Of a DNA stretch of 64,000 nt, positions 1 through 11,655 are shown in pieces. The DNA is from Phytoseiulus persimilis (taxonomy: Eukaryota > Arthropoda > Arachnida > Mesostigmata > Phytoseiidae). Location: positions 4,898,001-4,962,000 of the forward strand of contig CM075101.1 of assembly GCA_037576195.1 (NCBI GenBank), given 5' to 3'. A model generated the notes under the pieces. That model did not search any database, was not told the DNA's origin, and worked only from the letters and a program-made list of their open reading frames with translations. The position numbers were made by a program, and so were the translations under genes. The stretch's first letter is position 1, and each line of letters starts with the position of its first letter.

Positions 1-748
1 GGGTGATTCCGGGGTCAATCTGACCATATTTCTCAAAATCAGAAAGCTGACCCAGTGAAGGGAGAGAAAAGTGCCTCGATGGCAGGGAACGCCGTCCAAC
101 CGCGCGCAGCGCGGCCGACTCCAGTCGGCCAAAGGCCGGCTGGTCCTGTATAAGTGATCAATGGTAAGGATGCTCGATTCAGTGAAATCGAAATATCCAA
201 CACGGGGGTAGAGTCGTTCACCCGACAATAACTCGTCGTCGTGACTCTTCTAGGTTCAGTGTCGCCCTGTGGGATCTCCGTAGTTTTCCCGGCCAAGAGT
301 TTGGTACCCGAAGCTTGTGAGTGAAGGACGGCTAACGGCTCAATAAGTGCGAAAGTTCACTCAACAGGACGCTCAAACTGAGAAAATATTATATTGTTGA
401 AATCACCAGCAATGGATTCATCAACCTTCAATTATCAGCATAAATTGGAATGCTCCACCTTCCATCGGCGGGGCGTGGAACATCCCTTCAACCCAGCGAC
501 CTAGGTGTACCAGATCGCCCTGTGGGGACCAGCAAATGTATGTGTACCTCTGCTGACCTAACAGGACCGAAAGTGAACCTTCCAAAACCGGCGTTCTAGA
601 CTTTCGACTTTCCTTCGAATTCATTCTGTGTGCCGACCACCGGGCCGACTCTGACCGTCCGTATGTCAGAAGAATTCATCTCACGGCGAGCCCCCGGTCA
701 GTACCCACAAGAAGGCACTAATTGGTCATCAAGGGAGCTCGGAAAAAC
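1..748. other. Non-genic sequence left of the first MITE
   Basis: No coding exon is recognised here. Reading frames are short and frequently stopped on both strands. The first ~40 bases contain a 'gtcaatctgaccatattt' motif that closely resembles the degenerate repeat units at 30.43-30.72 kb, so this edge may be the tail of another copy of that repeat. The last nine bases (740-748) are the left copy of the direct repeat flanking the adjacent element. Confidence 0.5.
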
Positions 749-1614
749 GGCGTAGCCTCAGATGCCAGAAACTCAGATGCCAGACTCTCAGATGCCAGAA
801 ACTCAGATGCCAGAAACTCAGATGCCAGAATAAAACACTCCCCCGTCTGCGGATGGGTCCCCGCTGATGCAGCGGGTTATTGGAGGCCGCGAATGAAGTT
901 AGGCAGAACCGGGGAGCTCGATGGGGAAAGCTACAGCTCCAAAGGTTCTAGCACAGGCTACCTCTGTTACCCTCCTTGGGCCAACAGGATCAGCTTGAGG
1001 ACCACCCCGGACATGTGATTATTGTCGATCGACGTGGAAAACTCAACGACGTCCTCATTGCGGGTCTCCGGACCCGCCTCAATCCTACGCTCTCTCCGTC
1101 ACTGGCAGTGATGATTCGCTAGCGACGAGTAGAAAGGAAGGTAGTTCCTCCCATAACTCCGTGCATTGAGTGAGGAATCGCCGAGCTAGCGGCCCAAAAT
1201 CCAAGTTGAGGCCGAGCGAGCTTTCGGCGAAGGGGGCTGCGACCGCTCGGAATGCGCGAAGGATCGCTTTTCTATTTCCCCGGAGCTCGAGTCCCCGAAC
1301 GTCCACGCTGATCGAGATTGAAGACATGTATCGAATGTCCCATCCATTCATCATGATTCAATCGTTGCCATCATCAGCAAACCATCAATAAATCACAGGG
1401 GGTGCGGTGCAGCGTGTACCATATGTACAAAGGGTCTGCCGCATGACTCGCGCTCGTTGCAGACGTCGGAGACGCTTTGCTCCCAAATCCGCTTAATTAG
1501 CGGGGATCTATCCGGGATCGGGAGAGGGTTTCATTCTGGCATCTGAGTTTCTGGCATCTGAGTTTCTGACATCTGAGATTCTGGCATCTGAGTTTCTGGC
1601 ATCTGAGGCATAAC
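749..1614. mobile_element. Non-autonomous foldback/MITE element with 15-bp subterminal repeats
   Basis: Five tandem copies of a 15-bp unit (consensus ctcagatgccagaaa) lie at about 755-832. Five copies of its reverse complement lie at about 1535-1610. The two arrays are mirror images, and the bases just inside them also correspond (aataaaacactc against aatgaaaccctc), so they are inverted arms of one ~0.87-kb unit. The nine bases CGGAAAAAC occur directly outside both ends (740-748 and 1615-1623) and read as a target-site duplication of 8-9 bp. That length fits the hAT superfamily. No transposase is recognisable in the ~700-bp core, so the element is non-autonomous. The exact outermost base is uncertain by a few positions because the two ends match imperfectly outside the repeat arrays. 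Confidence 0.75.
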
Positions 1615-4608
1615 CGGAAAAACACGTCCGTCTCCCGCGAAGAATCCGGATTCGACTGAGGTCATCCTACAATTTTTGGAGTCGAATCCGATTCTGGCCC
1701 GGATATCTATGCGTATCGAAATCGAGCTCGAATCCGGATGAGAATCCGAACCGAGAGGCCATACATGTCATATCATGCCCGGGGGCCCGCGAGGACCCGC
1801 GCGGAATACCGGTTTCCGGAACCAGGTGCCGGACCCGGCTCCGAACTTGGGGTTCCAACTGGTCAGAATGATCCAGAATCCATCTAAGAGCAATGTTGGA
1901 GGGGTTCTGACGTAGATGGATTCACAAACTCGGCTAGCACGCAAATCCGCTCGTGAATGCAAATCCAAATCCGAATCTGTTTCCAACTACAGATCTGTAT
2001 CCTAATCAGATGCCGATTCGGACTCGGGGTTCAACAAGAGAATGTCAGTTCAGATCAAGATCCATGAGGAAATCCAGAAATCCGGAGTCGTGTTCGGATG
2101 GTCGAATCAGATATCGTACTAAAATCTTCGAATCAGAGATCGTACTGGGATCGTCGAATCGGAATCATGCCCATCTCCGGAGACAACACACCAAGCTGGG
2201 CATTCCTTCAGGCGGAGCGGGACTTGGACTATTAGCCAAGCTGTCGAAACTCCTCCAGTCCGACCTGGGACGGGACAAAACGAAATATTCCGAGGGAACA
2301 GAGCTCTGAACTATTTGCAGCAGAAGAGTTATCGATGGCCTGGCAGGACTGACACAGACGAGCTTGTCAAGAACTGACGGAGTATCTAAGCTCTCCATTC
2401 CGAAGAACAACTTCTGGAAAGCTGGTGTACTCTCAAGAAAACAACCCTCGAGAGAGGCGCACCCAGGATTTTTGGGAGGAAAGGGGAGATTCGTATCTGG
2501 GAGGGCAGCCTCCAAGTCTTGAGAATGTGCTTAGTGCTTGGACTTATCTTTTATCGTGCTTATCGAGTGATGAACACTTGAACTACGCCATAGGATCAGC
2601 GTGGTGAATTTCCTGAGTATGCTCAGATCGTCAGGGTATATCCTCTCGGAGGAAGCTAGAGGAGTCGCCATCCCGTCCGAGGAATTTGGAGTTCTGTGAC
2701 TGAAATCGTCTCTGAGGGGCTGCGTTCAGAAGACGCATCAGAAGAAACAGAATATTCAACTTCAAGTTCTGAACTCGTTCCCATCTCGATGCAGTTCCTG
2801 ATCCTTGTCCCGGGATAAGGAGCGCTCTTATTTTTCCTGTGTGGAGCCGAGATCGGCTGAAGAAATCCAGTGCCACTGTGTGGGCCATAGCGCTCCTTAG
2901 GTTTGACGCTGACTCGGAACCGTCCCCATGTTATATTCGGTCCTCTTCCGATGGAACTTCGAAATGGAAACATATAAATTGATGGAAGATAGGAATCCCA
3001 TAGATCACAATCTCAGACGTCACATGGGCTTTTCGCAGACATCATCGGGCACTTCTTCCCACCGGGATCTGGTTCGAGACGAGACATTCTCCAACTCGCT
3101 CTTTGAACTCAGATCGAAGAGACTCAGTTTCAGAGGACTGTTCAAGCTCGTCACAGAGAGAACTTCAGCGCAGGCAGAGACCCGCGGATAATCCGATCTC
3201 TCATCAAGACGTCCGATAGGAGGCCTGAACATTCTTCGAGATTCTAGTCGATCCTTGAGAACGGCGTTCGACAATCCCTCAATCCGGCAATAATTTCGGA
3301 TGACTCATCTCTACTTTGACTAAATCTGTCAGGGTCGATCACCCGTGGGGCAGCACTGTGGTCAATCTCTCCCAACGCATCGCGCTCGGAAGTGAACGCA
3401 GATAACCTATCCGTCAGCATACAGCACTATCCCAGCCTCCCATCCAATGGGAAACGACCTCTCGGGAATGCTCCCAATAATCAGCTTGAAGACTACGGCT
3501 CGGCTGCCCAATCGGATTCAACATCGATCTGAGACGAAATTCATCCACGGGGCCTCGAGGAGATCTCTTGGGAAAGACTCAGTTTCCTTAGGACGTAGTC
3601 GCCGCGATTCCTGATCGGCAATGTCGATTGAGGACGCTAGAGTAGGCTCGCTGTTATTCAGCCAACTTCACATGGGCGATCAAGAGCCCGCCTAGAACCT
3701 TCGTTGGTATCTTTTCTCGTCGATACGAATTTGCGCTCCTGTCATTTAACCGATGATTGATCCTCGAGCAGCAGGCTGGACTCCTTCCAAGAGCAGGCAT
3801 TGGTCTCACTGAAAACTTGGCTCTTACCCGTTCACACCCACGGAAGTAGTCCGAGATTGAATTCCCCTTCGGCTCGGGGGGGAACCAACATCTACCATCA
3901 ATAACATATGTCTCATGGGCCGCTGGCAAACTTGGAGGGTGGTACTAGCATATACTTCGAAAAGAAAGTCATTATGCTGGAAGAGAACCTCTACCGATAT
4001 CAATGCCGTGTTTTCATGTATACGCAACCCAAATGCGACACTTCTCAAAGCCGGAAAAACTGATCGAAATCCCTCTCGTGGTTTCATTCGAATGGGATCC
4101 ATTCACTGGACCTCCCGAACGATAACAGATCCGAGGTCTAGGCGAATCTCCATGGATCGACCACTCGCGCTCAATCCGATAAGCCTCGAGCGGACGCTTC
4201 CTCTCTAACGATACCGCTTTCGTCGAGACAGGAACACTGAAATCCACTATGCCTTTACACGTTGTGATCGTTGGATGAATGAGCGAATCATGTTCTTTCT
4301 GCTCATTCTTGGAAGTCGTATTTTCTCCGAATGTTACATGAAACTGAACCAACCACACTCAATCTCTACGTCCGGCTGGTGGCTGTAGACGACAGGGCCT
4401 GGATGTCAGGAGAATATACCCTGCTCACTACTTTCGCTCATACAGCGCTGAGTTTTCGAATCCCGACGACAACGTAACTCATGAAGCGACTTCTAACGAG
4501 CCTCTGATTCCGCAGAAAATAAGCCCGCGCTGGAGCAAGTCATAGGTACTTTCGCACTCTCTTGTGATCTCAAGAAGCCAAGTATGGAATCGTCCTCTAT
4601 CATTTCAG
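1615..4608. other. Non-genic stretch with degenerate GAATC-rich sequence
   Basis: About 3 kb without a recognisable gene. Between 1640 and 2170 the sequence is enriched in loosely repeated gaatccgatt/gaatcggaat words on both strands, like a decayed low-complexity repeat. On the minus strand, 3654-4358 carries overlapping open frames of 91-114 codons with somewhat protein-like composition. They show no domain, no consistent splice phase and no family resemblance, so they are not called as a gene. The end of the stretch (from about 4500) is the 5' flank of the first lipase, with a good acceptor (tatcatttcag) directly before its ATG, suggesting an intron in the 5' UTR. Confidence 0.4.
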
Positions 4609-6189
4609 ATGCGATTGTTCTCATGCATGATCTGCATGGTATTCACAACGAGCCCGACATTAGGAGAAACAGACTCCGTGCAAACAGCAGAATACCAAAA
4701 TCGACTCGCGACAGCCATGTGGAATGCCGAACGTCAGAACAACCTCAACAAGAGCGCCAGGTTCGGACGAAATTCTTTCGTCTGCTATGAGCATTTGGGA
4801 TGTTTCTCACGGGATCCGATCGGCGACCTGCCTGAGAACCCGAAAAAAATCCCTCCAGTTTTCAAACTTTACACCAACGTGAGTCGAACCTGCGCTGCAG
4901 AGTCGGTGCAATGTGCTTCTTCGATTTGTGCCGGATGTCCGATCCTCTCTTCAGTTACTCAGCTTTCAATACGGGCCGAGGTTTCCCGATGCAACCCTCT
5001 AAAACGATACTCATATGATTTTTAGTCAAGCCAGATACCGGCTGCTATATTTCGATTTAACTCTTCATTCAAATCAGTGGATCCCACTTTACGCAAAGCT
5101 CTCAGGAACAAGCACAAAGCGTTGATTTTCATTGGCCACGGCTTCGGCGGTCACGGCAATCTGAAATGGATACGCGAGTTGAGAACGATAGAGGTGAGCA
5201 ATCCTGAACAGCTGCTGACCTCGCTCAGTGTTCTTTTGTCTGCTCGATTTTCGACTCCGTTCGCCTTCGGTGTTGAAACGCGTTCCCCTGGCGCAGATCG
5301 AGAAGTACAAAGCGAATGTCATCGTAATTGACTGGAAATTGGGAGCGCGCATAACAACGGTGTACACGTCGGCGGCCGCGAACGCACCAATGATCGGAAT
5401 CATGGCCGCTTGCTTCTGCTTGAACTTCACCAACGAGTTCGGTATCCCCATCGCAAATGTTCAATTTGTCGGCTTCTCCCTCGGTGTTCACATCGGCGGC
5501 TCAATGGCCGAGGAGATTCATCGCAGAACTCACGGACGAACCATCGGACAGCTCACAGGTACGAAGCGTTTATGATTGAGCACAATCCAGTCGCAGCTTG
5601 CTTAGGAAGGTTTCAAATCCAAAGTGAATTTGATAGAATTCTTCAAGCACTGGATGCCGCCTCTCCGCTGTTCGAAGGCAACGGATTCTATCCGAATAAG
5701 AACGTGGTGCAGTTCCTGGAAGCCGTTCACACCTCATCAGGGAACGATCTCCTGAGAGGCAAGCTTGGTCTCGAAGCCAATTTCGGTCACGTAGACTACT
5801 ACCCGAACGGGGGCAGGGATCAGCCCGGCTGCAGTGGTGAGTTTCAGGCCGACAAGGTGCTCTTAGTCCAGCGACGGGTGCCCTGAGTCTCCACGACCAG
5901 CTTCGAGTATCGAACTAACTAGAAGTTCTCGTTTGCAGTCGTGGACTTCGCATGCTCTCACTTCAGGGCAGTTGATTACTATCTGGAAGCCATTGCATTC
6001 CCGCATCGCTGCCGTTACACTGGACATGTATGTTCGAGTGTTCTTGAGGCTCGGAGAGGTCTGTGCTCCCCCACGAGAGATCAAAGACATTATCTTAGTA
6101 TGGCGCGTTGCGTGAAATCTCCGTTCTCGTACAGAGGTGTGATCATTTACCTGAAAACAAATGCGGCTTCACCCTACTGTGTCAGCTGA
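4609..6189 (+). CDS. Secreted pancreatic-type lipase, five exons
   Basis: Triacylglycerol lipase/phospholipase A1 of the pancreatic (animal lipase) family, expected to hydrolyse dietary or haemolymph glycerolipids outside the cell. Coding exons are 4609-4878, 5026-5193, 5297-5558, 5648-5836 and 5939-6189; all phases join, giving 379 residues. Residues 1-~20 are a signal peptide. VCYEHLGCF (~58-66) is the family's N-terminal cysteine signature. The nucleophile Ser207 lies in GFSLG, Asp236 in LDAASP, and His304 in ACSHFRA, so the catalytic triad is complete. HVDYYPNGG and the C-terminal YLKTN..SPYC end are also typical. Odd points: the usual GHSLG has Phe for His, the oxyanion strand reads IGHGFGGHG, and the lid loop appears very short, as in phospholipase-A1-like members. 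The protein lacks the PLAT domain of vertebrate pancreatic lipase. The ATG follows an acceptor-like sequence, so a 5' UTR intron is likely. The family is certain; exon edges rest on consensus and phase. Confidence 0.9.
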
Positions 6190-7231
6190 GCTGAGAATGT
6201 CTCGTACCGATTCTGATCTTGCTCTTTGCTGAGAAGAAATGATGATGGCAATCCTGGATGTGAACTATCTTTCAATTCGTTGTGGAACAGAACTAGGAAT
6301 AAAACGATTTATTCCAAGATGTGTTGCCTCCGTTGTGTATCTGACCCCACGGGGAATTCCATGGATCTATTTTCCAGAGACACGCGATCGTTAGAATAAT
6401 CTCACAATCTTGTCAGTTTTATGAGTTCGTTTGCATAGAGCTGGTTTGAGCTTCGAGCTCCCACAGGTGCCGTGGAGCTCCAAAGCCAGAAATTCGGAAG
6501 AGTTATTCTCGCTGGAGCTCTGCGCTCCATTAAGTACCAGGCTGAACGCTGTTCAGCTTTGGCTGAGTGGTCACCCGCGGGTACCCGCCAGTCCGGTGGC
6601 TACCCGATGGTCTACGAGCTCTGACGCCATCATCCATAAAACGATCACGAAACCCTCTCTTTAACCCCTCATATGAGCCTCATGAAATCGCTCGTGCTCA
6701 TGGAGAAGCACGGAAAGGCGTACTCGATTTTTCTTCCGAACCGTGCGCGTTGTATGATTGACAGACCGAAAGTTCATGGGATCAGCGCGCTCAATTTATT
6801 ATTTTCGAGTCGCGATCCATACCAATGCCAATTCCAACCGTACCAATACATCTTTGCTAGCCCTGCGAGTCAGGTGTAGCTCCACATCTTGTGGAAGCTG
6901 CTAGACAAGCGGCCATTGGTCTATAATACTGAGAACAAGCCGTCCGTTGCCAGTTCCTCAACCTGCCAGGTCCGCGGGTTGCGGGTATTACCCGCGGTCT
7001 CGGGGAAGGTCCACAACCCGCAGGTCATACCTGCGTCCAAGGGAGGCCCCGCGGTTCCGCTTGGCGGTTTTCTAGCAATACCTGATTGAGCCTCTCGCTT
7101 CCTTCCATCGGGAAGCTGAGGAAAGGTACCACGAAATGGTGTCTTTTTCGATAAAATGAAAATCTGTTAGGTTCAACACTAGGGATTCATGCGACTTGGT
7201 GGATGAACGCATTCATTCCAGGCACACCCGG

Positions 7232-7370
7232 GACCCCTTCAGTATGCATGCGAATATCAGCCCGATCGTAAAGTGCGAAGGATAACAATTGGCGATTTCC
7301 ATTCCGGAGCCCTCCTATGGATATCACGGCTATTTTGCGTTACAGCCTGTGAGCTTGAGCTCAGGAATGG
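7232..7370 (+). repeat. Diverged direct repeat, copy A
   Basis: Pairs with 7662-7805. From 'atcagcccg' (7256 and 7688) the two copies run collinearly and without length change for more than 100 bases, at roughly 60-65% identity by eye. Both carry an EPS-x-GYH-x-Y coding-like motif, although the frame is interrupted in copy A. This suggests an old duplication or two remnants of one dispersed element; the family is not recognised. Confidence 0.45.
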
Positions 7371-7661
7371 AAAGCCCCCGCCCAGTTTGCATCCAGGCTC
7401 ATGGATGAAGATATTCATGTCAGGTGCTACCGGGACCTATCTATGGGAGCGCGTCAACTGGGCCGCAGCGTCAAGTGGGCCAGAGCGTCACCCGCCGAGT
7501 GCACCAGCCTGTAGAGCTTGGGCGAGCGAGCGGAACGATGCGAGCAAACCTACAGCCAGCGCACTCGAGATTGTTCGGGGGCACTCGGTGAGGCAAGGTT
7601 GATGCCCCTGTGGCCTTGTTGACGCCATGGCTCACTTCACGGGAGCCCGCTCGACGCCGCG

Positions 7662-7805
7662 GTACCCCCAATCTGTTACGCAGGGAACTATCAGCCCGTT
7701 CGGATGTTTGCTGTAGGTGAAAACTCGCAATTCTTCATCCGAGAACCCTCTGATGGTTATCATGCTTATAACGCAACAGCCATCGAGCTTGCGCTCAAAG
7801 CAGGA
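7662..7805 (+). repeat. Diverged direct repeat, copy B
   Basis: Second copy of the sequence at 7232-7370, in the same orientation about 430 bp downstream. One frame remains open for about 50 codons (it includes YQPVRMFAVGENSQFFIREP) and then hits a stop near 7855, so it reads like a fragment of former coding sequence. No family is recognised. Confidence 0.45.
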
Positions 7806-9256
7806 AGGACTCCGCGAATATTCCGTGATCACATAATTCGCAAGTCTAGTTGATTTAAGGGGTTATGAAATCGTTATCACCGTAGCAGTCGAATACGGTC
7901 TTCAATTTCCGGCGCTGCCTTCGTCGATAACGGGAGTCCTGGCACCAACGTGGGACAGTAAATCTCTGCTGGTCTCTATCTTTACCTGTTCTCGCACAGT
8001 TAGTCTTAAATGATTTCCTCGGAGATTTTTTCCTGACGCTAGTCTTGTGGAATATGGAGAAATCGAGGGTGATCGGGGTGAACTGAATATCTGGAAATGT
8101 TCCCTCAGGGAGTGGCAACCCCGTATAATTGGTTTTAGAACTTCTTCGGGGGCCCAAGAACAATCGTCATTCGGCTGTGCCCTTCGTGATGGAGTTTATG
8201 CGAGTGAGCGAAATGTGAGCAAAAGTTGTCCTGAGATTCCGATGGTTAGGGAGCTCGACGATTTTACGAAGTTGTTATGGTTCAAACAGAGTCATGGAAT
8301 CGAAGTGAAGAAACTGAGCTAAGGGAACGCACCCAAGGTACCACTATTCTTCTACTAGCTTCCAATACGATTGCGTGATCCAGAAAGATTCTCGCAGAGT
8401 CCTTTCCCACGATTGGACTATCAATATCTAATCGAGCGATTCTCAGCCAGAAGTTGAGGAACTCGGATCGTACCAGGCGGAGTGAAGAACAGCCTCCAAA
8501 GGACAGGCGACCTCTGATAATAATCAGCCAGGTCATGAACATCTGAAAAACAAATGGTCTCGAGCAAGGGTTCTCAGCTGAACTGACTCGTTCAAGCGGA
8601 GGAACTTTCTTTCCACTGTCTCGGGGCTGATGCAGCAGCCTTACCGAGGATGATCCTCCCACACGGACATTTCGTCCAAGTGCCTCCCGGGCGCGTTGAT
8701 TTCGTTGGCACTCCGTACACAGCGAACGGCTCCATTGACTGGAAGCGCAGCTTTTGTAGCTCCGCAGAAAAGTCACAGGAACAGTATCCGGTGGGCAGAA
8801 TCTAGCTCGATACGTTTTCACTCTTTCTTGAGAAAGACGTCGATCGAAGCAAGCGCCAAATGTGATCTTGGTTCCGGGTCTTCGAGCCCCGACCCGGCAC
8901 CGTTCTCTTGTGGATTCTGGCGCAGTAGTAGCAGAAAGCCGATGATGCCATAGCTCTAGTCAGAATGTAGGCATTAAAGTTCGTTTCAACGCCGTGCTGC
9001 GCGAAGATTCTACATTTGTCGAATTCCACCAACCGCTCCAGGTTCGTAGCTTTTGCCCCAAGCTATCTCTTTCACCGTCACAAGCGAGAGCTCACAGAAA
9101 ACTAGGAAGTTCTGAAGGATTGTGCGCTCTATATAGTTACCAGCTGAAAGTTCCGGAGTCATCGGCAATATGGGGGAAAACAGGTTTGAGCCAGACAGGG
9201 ACCTTCCGTGCAGCTTCGAGTTCGCTTCCGTGGGGCTTCTGTTGATGTAAACGAAG

Positions 9257-11264
9257 ATGGCGACGTCAATGGTGCGCTCGCTATCAGGGTGTTTGATGGT
9301 GATATCTTGCATCGATATAGTGACCTCTCGCGTGTACCAAGATGACGCATTCAAAACACCGGTGAGCTTCCATCCCGATGAGACTTGAGTTTCGTGATGG
9401 CTAAGCTTCAATCTAAATGATGAAATTCGATTTTCGATGGGAAGGCCGAGTTGATCCGAGGACAAGGCTACCGTTGCGAGGAGTATTCCACGGCTACGGA
9501 AGACGGCTATATCCTGACTCTGCAGAGGATACCGTCAGGAATTCGAAGTGAGGACACTTCCGTCACGAGAAGCATATTATCCTGAGGACGAAGATTGGCA
9601 ACGCAACGCTCACAGTTACATTCACGCAGGCTCGACTCCGGGACATGGAACACCCGTTCTCCTAATTCATGGGCTTTTCTCATCCGCCGCCGAGTGGGTC
9701 ATAAACTATCCGCATCAGAGTCTTGGTAATAACCGATATCCGAGCATCAAACGGAATGAGGACTTCCGACAATCCGACTTCATGCTCTGATGATTCTCTC
9801 AACAGGGTTCATCCTCGCGGAGGCAGGCTACGACGTCTGGCTGGGAAACTTCAGAGGCACTCCGTACTCCAACAAACACATCTCTAAACCAAGCAACTCC
9901 AGGGATTATTGGTCATTCAGGTAAAAAAATCTCATGCACGACATGACGCAGGAGGGCTGTGGGATCGAGCCCCGGAACCGATTTGTTTTGTCAATAATTT
10001 TCACGCAGAGAACTATTCCTCAAGTATGGATGAAGTCGCGTTGTACGACATACCGAAGCTCATCGATTTCGTGCTCAATACGACGGGAACCACCTCGCTA
10101 TTCTACGCGGGCTTCTCGCAAGGTAACATGGCAGCTTTCGCCATGCTCGCTGAGCTCCCCGAATATAATCCGAAGGTGCGTTCCATCTCAATCCGAGCAA
10201 TTAAAACAACAGTTGTCTGCCACAATTCCTTCGCGACCAAGATGTTCATCGATCTGCAGGTTCGCCTGATGGCTGCCATCGCTCCAGTCTGCAATATGAC
10301 ATTCATACGCTCGCCAGCAAGATTCCTCGCACCGTTCTCGGAGGTCCTGACGCTCGGATCGAACGTGATTTCCAACGGAGCTCTGCTGACGGTCTCGCCG
10401 ACACGGAAACAGCTCATGTACTATTTTTGCGAAACGCCATGGCGATTCCTCTGTGGATTGCCAACGTTCTTCATGTTTGGAGTTAGTCTCAAACATCTGA
10501 ATCAGGTTTGTGAGTTCTGTTCGCGTTGGAAAAATGGGAAGAACCGGACTCAAGCACGGCTCCGTTATCGAATTGAAACCCATCCACAGACTCGGATACC
10601 CGTATACTTCTCTCACCTCCCAACGGGAGCCGCAAAACGGAACGTAGCTCAGTTCGCACAATTCATACGGGCTTCGAATTTTCGTCGATTCGATTATGGT
10701 CCCGAAGGGAACAGGAAAAGGTGGAGTTCTGGAGCGTGTTTTCAAGCTTGAAGTCGTTGTTCTTTGGAAGCACGAGATTGCAAAATACTGAGATTTACAG
10801 CGTCCTGAAAGTATTTCATGACGCGCAGCACTTTGCAGATATGGCTCTGAAGTTCCTCCGAAGTACGATACCCTCAGGATAACCTCGCCGGTTGCGTTGA
10901 TTCACAGCGAAGGTGAGCGCCATCGGAGTACATTATTGGAGCCGATTGGCTTTCTATCTATTTCCCCTCTAAAATATGTATCGACTGCTCGAGTTGAGGA
11001 GACGACCTCTGGTTTCCGAAGCTCAAATTGACGGAGTCGAATTCATCTTCCTCGTGTTTAGGGGATTATTTCGGGAATCCAGATGATGTGGCCGTCCTCA
11101 GGAAATCTTTGCGAAGCATCGTGTGGGACTACACAGTACCGGATGATCATTTCGTTCACCTGGATTTCGTTTTCGGCATCGACGCAAAACAGCTTGTCTA
11201 CGACCCACTTCTGAGATTCATGGAACAATTGCGACTTTCGGATCCGCAGGAAAGCAATCCGTAG
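9257..11264 (+). CDS. Secreted acid (gastric/lysosomal-type) lipase, nine exons
   Basis: AB-hydrolase-associated acid lipase (lysosomal acid lipase / gastric lipase / insect Lip3 family), which hydrolyses triglycerides or cholesteryl esters in the gut lumen or lysosome. Exons: 9257-9361, 9445-9547, 9630-9725, 9806-9920, 10025-10175, 10260-10505, 10590-10720, 10839-10912 and 10999-11264; phases all close, giving 428 residues. A hydrophobic signal segment spans about 5-25. AELIRGQGYRCEEY and TEDGYILTLQRIP (36-65) are the family's N-terminal motif. GTPVLLIHGL is the oxyanion strand and DVWLGNFRGTPYS is typical. Ser171 is the nucleophile in GFSQG. Asp342/343 in HSEGDD and His394 in FVHLDF complete the triad. 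Oddity: a Ser-rich insertion (~353-362) between the Asp strand and NPDDV; the frame stays open, so I kept it coding, but a missed intron is possible. The start is chosen because exon 1 ends in phase 0 at a GTGAGC donor and encodes the only signal peptide upstream. Confidence 0.9.
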
Positions 11265-11655
11265 ACGACTCTTGCAGCACGGGAGTACCTAGCTGTTCGT
11301 CCCAGAGAAACGTTCCATTGTAATATAGCGGGAGAGGTCGGATGCACGCGAGAAACATACCCCAATGTTAACTGATCGGTCAAATGATCATTTCACACGT
11401 TGCATAATTTTTGATCGACCTTGAACGGAACGAGGATTGAGATAACTTCTTCCATGTGGCGGGAGGGGGCACTGGAGCCAGGATACCCGTTCGAGGGAGA
11501 GTTCACTAGTAGATACGATCGAAGGAGCAGCAGAAAAAATCGAGCATACAGGGAAAATATTCGACGGATTATCATTCATAAGATGACATCAACCAGAAGA
11601 GCATCGATAACTGGGGTTATTTTCGATCTTCATCGCTTTTTCCGATGATTGATGA
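11265..11655. other. Convergent intergenic gap, lipase to TULIP gene
   Basis: A 391-bp gap between the stop codons of two convergently transcribed genes; it presumably holds both 3' UTRs. No repeat or RNA gene is seen. Confidence 0.6.

Larger units (their letters stand above)
6190..9256. other. Spacer between the two lipase genes
   Basis: About 3 kb with no gene I can support. It contains palindromic acccgcgggt-type words around 6566-6605 and 6968-7060, and two diverged copies of a ~140-bp sequence (7232-7370 and 7662-7805, listed separately). Long minus-strand frames at 8282-8821 (179 codons) and 9010-9465 (151 codons) have no family resemblance. The second lies antisense to the first exons of the next lipase, so both are treated as chance frames. 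A plus-strand stretch near 8650-8790 (reading VDFVGTPYTANGSIDWK) looks somewhat protein-like but could not be joined to anything. Confidence 0.4.

Noticed and set aside
755-832. Ordinary minisatellite
   Set aside because: The mirrored array at 1535-1610 and the flanking 9-bp direct repeat make a transposon end the better explanation.
8282-8821. 179-codon minus-strand ORF
   Set aside because: Composition is Arg/Ser-rich, there are no splice partners and no domain; treated as a chance frame.
9010-9465. 151-codon minus-strand ORF
   Set aside because: It lies antisense to the signal-peptide exon and first intron of the acid lipase, whose exons join in phase; no family resemblance.
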